DNA of 64,000 nucleotides from Bolinopsis microptera (lineage: Eukaryota > Ctenophora > Tentaculata > Lobata > Bolinopsidae): contig NC_087084.1 in NCBI RefSeq assembly GCF_026151205.1, forward strand, positions 10,815,453 to 10,879,452, read 5' to 3'. The notes beneath the pieces were generated by a model that did not search any database, was not told the origin of the DNA, and worked only from the letters and a program-made list of their open reading frames with translations. Positions 37,501 through 49,500 of the stretch are shown one piece after another. Every line of letters starts with the position of its first letter. Positions within the stretch are counted from its first letter, which is position 1. Made by a program: the position numbers and the translations under genes.

Positions 37501-40500
37501 TTATTACAGAACTGAAGAAGACGTTGTTACGTGGAATGATTATTTCAATTCAATAAAGTTTCTAGCCTAAAGTTTGCTGCTTCAATTTGTTCGCAAGTTA
37601 AGAGTCTAAAGAGAAATTCTCCAAGAGAAATCAAATAATCCTTTTAGCGTCTTAAAATGGTTTTTTCTCTGACTAGTGGGTGTCTACCAGGCCATACAGT
37701 TATACAGTAACCATGTCGCTGAATTTATCTGTATGTATTCTTCTTTTTCACTATAATAAAGCCCTTTTTACCCTCAGGGAGAACTGTAAGGAGGATGGTA
37801 ACGCAGACAGCAGCTGTTTTAACTACTACAGTGATGATCAGTCAACTGAGGGGTGTGGGATCACATCATTTCTGGGCACTGGAGAGGTTAGTCAACTGAG
37901 GGGTGTGTAATCTTTGTGATCCTTGTGATCCTTGTGATCCCTGTGATCCTTGTAATCCTTGTACTCCTTGTAATCCTTGTAATCCTTGTAATCCTTGTAA
38001 TCCTTGTAATCCTTGTAATCCTTGTAATCCTTGTAATCCTTGTAATCCTTGTAATCCTTGTAATCCTTGTAATCCTTGTAATCCTTGTAATCCTTGTAAT
38101 CCTTGTAATCCTTGTAATCCTTGTAATCCTTGTAATCCTTGTAATCCTTGTAATCCTTGTAATCCTTGTAATCCTTGTAATCCTTGTAATCCTTGTAATC
38201 CTTGTAATCCTTGTAATCCTTGTAATCCTTGTAATCCTTGTAATCCTTGTAATCCTTGTAATCCTTGTAATCCTTGTAATCCTTGTAATCCTTGTATAAT
38301 CCTTGTAATCCTTGTAATCCTTGTAATCCTTGTGATCCTTGTAATCCTTTTGATCCTTGTAATCCTTGTATCTCAGGTTTGCTGTTCAATCAGCGTGGCT
38401 CCGACCTCCCAATCTAAATACACCGCCTTTGAGATAGCGAACCCGGTCACTAGATCTTTGTTCAGGATCGAGAAAGACAGCCCTTTTGAGTCTAGGTTTG
38501 TATTTTTCAAATACTTTATAACATTAATTTAACTAAATTTTTTCCGTACTTTACAGCAAAAATTAATGTTGATAGATATTACAATTATAAAATCTGATTG
38601 ATAAAATCGAATTTACGTCTTGGCCAAACTTTTTATTTCAGATTTTTTGCTTCAGATTTAGCATCTGGAAGTCCACATTTTGATGGGGAACTACAGATCA
38701 CATTTTTAAACCCCGGCAACGTGAATCCTCTTCCCAACGGGTAAAGATTGAAGTCATTAAATTATCTTTTAGAGTGTCTATTTTTACTTTTTTTACCTGT
38801 TATATTAGTTAGTATTATATTAGTTAGTATTATATAAGTTGTAGAGTAGTGGTTATTTTTGCAATAAATCTTACATTCGTGGTTGGCGTCTAAACTCACT
38901 CTAAAGGCCCTAGCACATGTAAGTTAGAGCAGCTTCACATAATTACAGTGCGCAATTCAATTTCTTTCTGATAATTTAGCTGGAATTTAAATCTGAATAC
39001 GTAACATGCAAAGTAAACTCAAGAAATCACAAACCTGTCGAGTTGCTGGATGAGTGATTGGGTAGTCCGAAGTTGGATAGTTTTCCAATAAAAGATTGGG
39101 GACGGGTTCTATAAACAAACAAACAACCACTGGCTGTATAAATACGAGCACAAAATATAGCTGATTGTATCTTCATAAGTAACTATATGTTACAACTAAC
39201 TAGACTGAAACAGAGCAATAAGACAAACCATTCTATGATTAATCAATACTGCAAATAGTAACTTATACAGTTAATCAGTGAAATAAAAAGTATGCATAGA
39301 ATAAACTTAAAATGTACAAAAGTTAAAATAGACAGGTCCATTAAACCATTTAACCTGCAACTACTGTCTGAGAACTAATTAAGACGTTGAATTAGTAGAA
39401 AAAGGTTATACAATATTAATATTGAAAATAAATGTTATTGATCAAATTAAAGGTACGGCCGCCCTGCAGTTGGGAAAAATGCAGAAACAAAAGCACAATA
39501 ATAAATTCAATCTTTATTTACTCATTTATTCAGACATGAAATAGCATGTAACATCTTGATCGATTGTTGAAATTACAAAAATGCTCATTATAGCTCAATG
39601 ATTATACAGGAACCATCTGGCTATGCGGGAGGGGGGGGGGGGCATCAGATGGGGGGGAGGCGGGCTTTCCTTTCGAGTTGTAGGTATTTTTAAGGAGCAC
39701 CAAATTTCAGGAGGGGGGCAATGGTAACGCCACTGGAACCATCCAAAAACCCACAAAAAGACGCTCCACGCCTCCACTGGTTTTACTTTACATTAAAATC
39801 ATACCAAATGAAATAGGATTTAAAAAACCTTACAACCCGGATTTAAAACAACAATAAACCTAAACATTGTCCGGAAAAGTATAAGGCAAATCGAATCAGA
39901 GAAATTCTGAAATTAGAGACAACTTTTAAAATGTATTCGTACAACTGTCAATATGATTACCACCATTAGTCACTAGTCAAAGTATGATCGGTGGACACTG
40001 GACAGATTGATCAATTGATCAGTGATTTGATCAATTATTGATGTATAATCGGTTTCTGGTGTATTTAAGGGGGCATACCCCAAAACAGTGGTTTGTGCCG
40101 TCCAGACCAAATGACCTCATAGGCAGTTCAGTGACCTTCTAGCGCATCGTTTCCACACAAAAAAAAATTATTTTGAGAATTCCCATTTTTGTAATCGAGC
40201 ATTTCCTGGTTAAGAGTGCAATTTTCGGAAAAAATTATTTTGTGGTTGAGACGCTATAAGTTAATCATTTCTTGCGGTATCGGGTTGAAATTTTGCTCGC
40301 CGTTTATTCACATCTATGTCAAGGTGTGTGTAAAATCTTGATATCGTATCTAAAAAGGCTGGTGTGTTATGAATTTTTAAAGTCAAAAAGCTAAAATTGT
40401 CCTTTTCAGGCTTATTTTAACAAAAAGTCAGTCAGGGAAGATCGGATTATTTGATACTTGACATCAAATTGTTCTCTGAATTCTGGCGCAGTTTTTGATG

Positions 40501-43500
40501 CCCTCAAAAATGTTTTTACTCATTCACCTTCTGATCTATTGGACCTCAAAGCCAAACAACAAATTTAAGCACATTTTTCGTTTTTTTATATTTACTGATT
40601 TTTCTAAAATTTTGATAGGAATGTGCTAGTGACTTTTTGAAGGGTGCAAAATAACCGCAACTAGCACATTTATATATAAGTTATGAACAACAAAACACCC
40701 TAGAATGCTTCCCTTTGAAGTTATGGGAGAAAATGTGATTTTTTATCTGCAAAGCCAAAAAATCACATTTTCTCCCATAACTTCAAAGGGAAGCATTCTA
40801 GGGTGTTTTGTTGTTCATAACTCATATATAAATGTGCTAGTTGCGGTTATTTTGCACCCTTCAAAAAGTCGCTAGCACATTCCTATCAAAATTTTAGAAA
40901 AATCAGTAAATATTAAAAACGAAAAATGTGCCTAAATTTGTTGTTTGGCTTTGAGGTCCAATAGATGAGAAGGTGAATGAGTAAAAACATTTTTGAGGGC
41001 ATCAAAAACTGCGCCAGAATTCAGAGAACAATTTGATGTCAAGCATCAAATAATCTGATCTTCCCTGACTGACTTTTTGTTAAAATAAGCCTGAAAAGGA
41101 CAATTTTAGCTTTTTGACTTTAAAAATTCATAACACACCAGCCTTTTTAGATACAATATCAAGATTTTACACACACCTTGACATAGATGTGAATAAACGG
41201 CGAGCAAAATTTCAACCCGATACCGCAAGAAATGATTAACTTATAGCGTCTCAACCACAAAATAATTTTTTCCGAAAATTGCACTCTTAACCAGGAAATG
41301 CTCGATTACAAAAATGGGAATTCTCAAAATAATTTTTTTTGTGTGGAAACGGTGCGCTAGAAGGTCCCTGAACTGCCTATGAGGTCATTTGGTCTGGACA
41401 GATTTGGGGTATGCCCCCTTAAGGTAAAGTTAAACGAACCAATAATTGACGTCAGAACGTGAGACAAGGAATTATCATCGGAATGTTAATAATAATTAAG
41501 TTCAACCCAATTAACAATATACATTCTATCGATATCACTGGATTCTACAATTTCAACACTTCCACTTCCAGGTTCATTACCTATTCTCTAAAAAGAAAAT
41601 GCGGTTTATAATATCTCCTGCACAGAAAGCACACTCCCCAAATGAATCAAGCAATACTCACTCAATACTCTGACAGGTGGTATTTTGGGAATGTCGGCTC
41701 CAAGGAAGCCTACACGAACGTGGAAGTGAACGGGCTGATAGACTGGGACGTGAACAAACTAGGCTGGTACAAGTACCAGAACGGCAGGTTCGCGCTCAGT
41801 CAGACGGCAGTGAAGAACGCGTTTAGTAGCTTCGTGCTGAACTGTGATGATAGTGCTATGAACGTCAGCTTTTACAGTGAAGTTAATGTGGGTATTTTTA
41901 TTTGATTTGAAAATTTCATCAAATAATACAGAATTGTAAAGCAACAAACTTAAATAAAAAGAATGGCAAAGAATGTTTATGATGGGGAAATGCTCAGACT
42001 AGTCAGGGCAGGCACAATTAAACAGGATTTTACTGTACTTTATGATTGGGGAAACCAGTAACATCCACGTTAGAACACATGTGCTGGACTCTTACTCTGG
42101 ATACAAATTAGATTTATGATGAAGATTGGTACACGTACTCTAGTTCGATACGCACTCCACTTCGACACATACTGTAATTCGACAAGCAATCGAGTTCGAC
42201 AATATTCTAGTATTGTCCAAAAATACCAGGGTATTGTTTACTACCACTTCGAAGGAGTCCAACAACAATAAGGAATTTAACTCCATTATTTGATTCCAAT
42301 TGTTGTTTTCTTAATTCGCCATGCCTAGTAAAGGTATAAGTAATATCAGCTCTATCGACCTTCGCAATTTGAAAAGAGCGACAATTCATGGTCGAAATTA
42401 TGTCCAGTCACGAGTATCGAACGTTCCGATGTACCAATATAGTACTTGTTAAAAAACATTCAAACAGGGATACAGTTAACAATTGACATATTACTTATAG
42501 TTAATCATTAGCTATAAGTTAACTAACCAGCGTAATTAATTAGATAATCAACTAACAACCTTGTGTAACTGTAATGCGCTACGTTTAACCATTTCTGACG
42601 TCATTATCATCACATTATGACATCATAAAATCAACGCGAATAATTCGACAGATGACCTATGCAAAGGCACTGGAAGAGTTTTACGCCTCTACTATCAGTA
42701 AAGCGGAGAGGGATGATGACGAGAGGACACTGTCGTTACAGTACTTTGACTTTTCTAAGATTAACGTCATGATTACAGGTAGGATAGCAAGTTTAGCAAA
42801 TTTAGCAAGTTTAACTAGTTTAGCAAGTTTAGCAAGTTTAACAAGTTTAACAAATTTAGCTAGTTTAGCTAGTTAAGCAAATTTAGCAAGTTTAGCTAGT
42901 TTAGCTAGTTTAGCTAGTTTAGCAAGTTTAGCTAGTTTAGCAAGTTTAGCAAGTTTAGCAAGTTTAGCAAGTTTAGCTAGTTTAGCTAGTTTAGCTAGTT
43001 TAGCTAGTTTAGCTAGTTTAGCTAGTTTAGCTAGTTTAGCTAGTTTAGCTAGTTTAGCTAGTTTAGCTAGTTTAGCTAGTTTAGCTAGTTTAGCTAGTTT
43101 AGCTAGTTTAGCTAGTTTAGCTAGTTTAGCTAGTTTAGCTAGTTTAGCGGCTGTAGGACTATTGAGCGGAGGACTGTTGAGCGTAGGACTGTAGGTCGGT
43201 GAAGGTCGGAAGTAGGACTGTAGAGCGGTGTCAAATCGCCAGGGTAGGACTCTAGAGCGGCCGCCCTTATAGATATCACAACATGAGGACTTTAGAGCGG
43301 TACGATCCTAAAATGAGGACTGTAGAGCGGTGGACTGTTGAGCGGTGGACTGTAGGCCGGCGAAGGTCGGAAGTAGGACTGTAGAGCGGCCCTCCCTTAT
43401 AGATCCCATAACATGAGGACTTTAGAGCGGTACCCTCCTATAACATGAGGACTCGGTTGAAAATTTGAAGATTGAACACTCAACGAAGCTAAGTTATACA

Positions 43501-46500
43501 TTGTAACTCGTGGTTGATTATGGTCATGACATTCTAGGATGACAACTTTATTAAAGAGTCATGGAGTTAATGAACATTTTCATTTACTTATTATAAATAT
43601 TTTCAAATTTCTAGAATGTCATGACCATAATCAATTACGAGTTACAATGTATAACTTAGCTTCGTTGAGTGTTCAATCTTCAAATTTTCAACCGAGTCCT
43701 CATGTTATAGGAGGGTACCGCTCTAAAGTCCTCATGTTATGGGATCTATAAGGGAGGGCCGCTCTACAGTCCTACTTCCGACCTTCACCGTTCTACAGTC
43801 CACCGCTCTACAGTCCTCATTTTAGGATCGTACCGCTCTAAAGTCGTCATGTTGTGAGATCTATAAGGGCGGCCGCTCTAGAGTCCTACCCTGGCGATTT
43901 GACACCGCTCTACAGTCCTACTTCCGACCTTCACCGACCTACAGTCCTACGCTCAATAGTCCACCGCTCAATAATCCTGCTTCCAGTTTAGCAAGTTTAG
44001 CAAGTTTAGCAAGTTTAGCTAGTTTAGCTAGTTTAGCAAGTTTAGCTAGTTTAGCTAGTTTAGCTAGTTTAGCTAGTTTAGCTAGTTTAGCTAGTTTAGC
44101 TAGTTTTGCAAGTTTAGCAAGTTTAGCTAGTTTAGCTAGTTTAGCTAGTTTTGCAAGTTTAGCAAGTTTAGCTAGTTTAGCTAGTTTAGCTAGTTTAGCT
44201 AGTTTAGCTAGTTTAGCTAGTTTAGCTAGTTTAGGAAACTGGACTTGAAATTTCGAGCGTTCAGCGGCCAGCTTTTTGAGGATAAACTACCCATTGTACT
44301 TAAATAGAAACGAGTTATTATAAAAAGTAATTTCCAGTTTCAGGAGAAAAAAGAGTGGTACTCAGATATAATATGCCTTCTTTTCTTGATTTCAACGCAG
44401 CTGCAATGTTCGACAAACATTCAAACAGGTCGGATACACTTACATTTGTATTAATTTTAAACTAATTCATTTCAAATAAGTTGTATACCATTTTGTCCTA
44501 TTTTTGTACAACTTTTGGGACCTCCTGATAATTTTTCATTTTCCTAGGCTTTCTCTGGAAAATTAGCCTAAATGTTGTCTTGTGCCGTCCACAGTGGAAT
44601 CGTTAATTGGTCACTGACCAATAATTTCGTCAAAATGGAGGAAAGCTTGTAATTGAATACGTAGTTGAGGTCTCAGAAAGTTTGAGTAATCTTATGAGAA
44701 TTTTGAGGAAAATTTCGTGATCACAAATATGGACAAATTGTATCAAAATTCGGTTAAGAGAATGAAAATAAGATGACAAACTTTTATAGTCTTCTAGTAT
44801 ACATATAATACAACACTTTATATGCGACACTAAGTACTTCTGAACAAGAATATGAAATTGAATACAATGGACATGGAATAGACTATGCATCGAGCTGTAG
44901 GGTGAACAGGAATTGTTGCGACTTGTGGGTGTACTTGAGGGGAAGTTTAAGAATAGCGGGTGATGCCTTGACCAATGAGGTTGGAGCCACGTGGTGACCA
45001 AATTTGGGCTGATTGAGGTGACTTGAGAGGTATTGTCCACAAGAGGACGGACGAGGACGAAAGGAAATAATAGAAGATTGAGCAAACAATAAAACCTTTC
45101 GTATCTTTACACTTTTATAAGTTTCCCAACAATAGATATGGATTCTAGTAGGGAGGTATTGTTCTAATACTAAAGTTGTACAAAAGTCGGCAGTGCACAT
45201 GTTATAAAACCCAACGTACTACTACTAACTTTTGGCCCCCTAGGTTAGATAGGACACGTACACAATATGATAGTATAACATGGTAGTTAGGTAGACAGGT
45301 AGTGTAACAATATTATGTGGGTGTGTAGAGCTGTACTATAAAACTATTCATTTGTGCGACGAATCGTCGAATCTGTGCGATTTTCATACCCCCAAAATTT
45401 GTGTAACGAAATTTATTTCTTCTAACTGATGTCTCCATTGAATCATTTAAATTCGCAAAAAAACTGATCGCGAGAAGATGATTCTCTTTTAGAAAATCAC
45501 GAAATTGAGTGCCCGCAAAAATATTTGTTTTAACATTATTTCTTCTACACAGACAGTTAAGGCTAACACTGGAATTGGCTTACTTCAGGTTTCTGAATGT
45601 GACTGTTATTTCGGGTAAAGGAACGCTGTACGGATCACTGAGGGTCGGAGTGGAGGAGTCTAACTTCGACTTTATCATCCCCTCTGAAGGTACGGAATTA
45701 CGTGTAAAAACAACCAAACCCCCGGAATTACATGTAAAAACAAACAAAACAGCGTATCGGAAACCAGAGAAGAAACATTAACACGAGTTTTAAGTTCCTC
45801 CCTGCCTATACAGTTAACCAATTAACTAATTATCTTATCAATTTATCAAATTCCCCCTAGTTTTAAGTTTTAAGTTCCACGAGTTTCAAAGGTTACTAAT
45901 TAACCAATTAACTGATTAACAATCAATTTATCAAATTCCCCCACCAGGTGGTCAAGCAATAAACTATACAAACTACGTGCAAGTTACACACTGGTGCAAC
46001 GAGACTATGATGGCGGATTTGTGTTTCCATGCTGGAGACAATCAGGAGGTAATTAAGTAATTAAGTAATTAAACAACTAATTTGCTAATTAACTTATAAA
46101 TAAATTAATTTACAGTTTAACCTCGGAAGAACTGTTCAAATCCCCCGGTACAGTCGCGTAACGTTGCCTGTTGGCACAAACGACGATTTGGCGCCCCCTA
46201 AGATGGTGCCCCCCTCACAGCGGGGTCGGCGGGGCCCTTCGTTACGCCACTGCCCGGTACATCGACCAGTTCGACTGTACCTATTAACTTTATAAATAGG
46301 TTGCATTTGTAAAAGCTTTTTAAAACTCACTCAAAAATATGTTTTATTACTTTTATAACAGGCGTACAGTGTTAATGAATGTTAATAAGCTTGAATAATG
46401 AATATTCACGGTAAAATGCAGTGTGCGTCAGCACGGCGTTAATTTCTTGACACCTGACAGCGATTAAACCATTTCATTAGTCAGTACATAAGAAATACTG

Positions 46501-49500
46501 ATTGGACATTTTTTAATTTTCCCAGTTGAAACAAAAAAGTAACAGTGTTGACTGGGTGAAGTTTTCCACTTTCAGAACAAATGTAAGTCGCCTTCTGGCT
46601 TCTACAAGTTGTCAAGTCTATATAAGTCTACGAAACTGCACACAGGAACACGTACCATTAAAAATAAGCTGAATAAGTAGTATAGAAGACACGTACAGGG
46701 TTTTGTAAAGCTGAGGCCGAAAGTATGATACAATGGGTTATTATACTTTCCTTATCGGTCATAATTACCACGGACTGAAGACCTATCGTGAATAATTATG
46801 TCCGTGAAAATAATGTCTGTGGCATTAAGGTCCGTGAATAATAAAGTCCGGTAATTATTTCCATTAATTTGTGTGTGTCCCTACATAATATGCGTAGATA
46901 TGTATGTACCCGATTACTATATTAGCTTATTGGTATACTAGGACAAATATGATCACTCCTCAGTCACATTCTAGAGTTCAGAAAAAGAGTAAAACGCTTA
47001 TTAAAAAATCACCAAAAATCTTCACAATTTATTGAACATTTTTGGGTGGTCATGAGCGTGAATAATTATGTCCGTAAAAAATTTGGTCCGTGAAAAACTT
47101 GTCCGTGGCAATTATGTCCGATAAGGTATATACGGAATTGAACGTATCTGAGAAATTCAGTGAAAGATCATTAATTATGCAATCTAGTTTTATCAGATGG
47201 TACAATCAAATCAGCATCTGCAGTGCCATGACAGATTATACTGCCGTTCCCTGAGAGAAGGCAGTAAGTCCATTTTTCGAAATTTTGAGATATTGGTACC
47301 AAAATTTTCAGGAGAAGATTCTCTACAACATAAGCTATGAATCACGTTATAAAAATACTGTTTTAGCTGTCACGAAAGGCAGTAAGTCACACATAACTTG
47401 ACAATTTGGCACGTAATCCCAAAACTTTCCCTGAGAAAAGGCAGTAAGTCCATTTGTACAGCCTTCTCTGAGGGAACTTTTTCCGTGAGGGAACTTTTTC
47501 CCTGAGAAAAGGCAGTAAGTCCAGATTTATTTGCATTTATTATAGTTTTTGGACTATAACTTCCACAGTTTTAGTTATATCGAAATAATTTTTATGTGGT
47601 CGTAATCAGCTCAGCAAGCAAAAAATTTGGGTACTAATAATTCAAAATTTAAAAAAATATTATTTTCAAAATTTTTGAACCTGAACACAAGGGTCCCCCC
47701 TTGTGTGAATGATTGAAACATTTTTTGAAAAATTTTGTGCTTTAAATATTGTATGTTCAAATGTTTTTTTTTTCAAATTAATGCGTCTGACCAAGCTAAA
47801 TACGATGCTGTAAAAATAATTCCAAAATATTCGATATTTAAGGAGTTATATGCATTCTGAGCGAGAAATTATCCATTTTTCGTCAATATTACACACTTGC
47901 AATGCACAGGAGGCCCACATAATTATATTGCAAGGATATGATCAAAAATATAGAAATGTTGTATTTTTTGTGTTGAATTTATCTGAGGAAAAATGGACTT
48001 ACTGCCTTTCTAGAGAGGAATCGGTTGAAATCGATCCTAATAAAAGGCAGTAAGTCAGTCTCAGAAAAGGCAGTAAGTCCAATGCGGATGGGAAAATAGT
48101 TCAGTTATTCTGAAGAAAAATGGTTTTTATAGATCAGTGTTGGTGAATTTATGCTTTTAAGCATGTTCAGGACATATGACAATGATTTATTTACACATAG
48201 ATGTCAAATTTAACCCCGTTCATACGAATAATATTACCTAAAAAACTACAAACACGTTTGTCCCATTTTCTCAAAATGGCATCGATGTGACTTACTGCCT
48301 TTTCTCAGGGAACGGCAGTATAGCCCTGTTGTTGTTGCATTATAAGTCATTTTGAATCTAAGGTAGGTGGTCTCCTGCACCTTTTCAGCCTCGACATGGT
48401 GAAAAAACATAATCTGCAACATGTAATCTGAAGGTAATTACAGTCCTTATTGAAGACTATAAGGTTTGGTCTTCATTTTCATATAATAAAAGATACGATA
48501 ACTAGAAAACTCCAGAAGTTTCCAGTATCGTTATTAACACTTACTGAGCCTGGTGTCATAAAGCCATGAAGAAAGCTGGGGCAGTAGTGCAGGGGGCTGG
48601 CTTAAAATTTTATAGAAATGAATGGCCGTCGTAACATTTATTCCTCTAAATCAAAACGGGAAAGGGCGTGAATCAATGTATTTACTGCGGTACTGTGGTG
48701 AGAATAAATAGCGTTACTATGGTTACTATGGTTACTATGGTTACTATGCAGCTCAGATAAATGCAGATGAGGACTGTGCATGATGGTGCAAAATACAGCA
48801 ATACTAAACTTACTGTAATCTGGATGGTGGTTCCTTGAACATACATGTTACGATAGTTTGTAATAAAATAAGCTATCAAAAAATCATGTGCTTAACGTCT
48901 TCATTAGTAACTTTGACAGTCATTAAATACTTACAGGGCAAAAAGCGTTTATCTTACTGTCACACGTGTTACCTGTTCTGTTTACAGTAAAACCCCGATT
49001 TTTAATAAAAAAACCGCGTTCATTCGGGATTTTAATTGTTAATTTTATGTATAATTTAAATATATATGGCCACGGTAAAATCGGGGCTTTATAACTGCAC
49101 TACCGAAAGCACAGTCTAGCAGTATACAGTATACAGTACCTATCAGGCAACATGGGATTGTCAACTGAAAATTCCATACCTTATCAGACTTTATTTGATT
49201 GGACATTACTTGAGCGCTGGAGGGCTTGGTGCTCACGTAATGTCTGCCCAAACTTAAGTCTAGCCACCACGACGTGGTCATCGTGGTGGCAGCATGTGCG
49301 TTCAAAGCCAAAATAACGTCCGATTTGGTATTATTATTAAAGCAAGCTTCTAAATCCGGAATAGCCTGTGGCAAGCAACGCCCGATTCTAATGCTTCTAC
49401 AGACCTACACAAGTGCAAGTAAGTAGGTAAATATTTCATGCTAGGCATGTGGCACCCATTACGGTAACCATCCATTGAGTTTTTGCTTTTTGCTGTACTA

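Noticed and set aside
37892-38532. Large NPC/ILV/YKD-repeat proteins on both strands
   Set aside because: Translations of the 9-bp minisatellite in fusogen intron 4. Only the end of the plus-strand frame from 38377 is coding, as exon 5.
42783-44233. CRISPR-like array
   Set aside because: Contiguous identical 9-bp units without unique spacers, in an animal gene; a minisatellite.
44630-45200. Overlapping minus-strand frames of 105-151 codons in fusogen intron 9
   Set aside because: No recognisable domain or composition, and they lie opposite the fusogen intron; chance open frames in AT-rich DNA.
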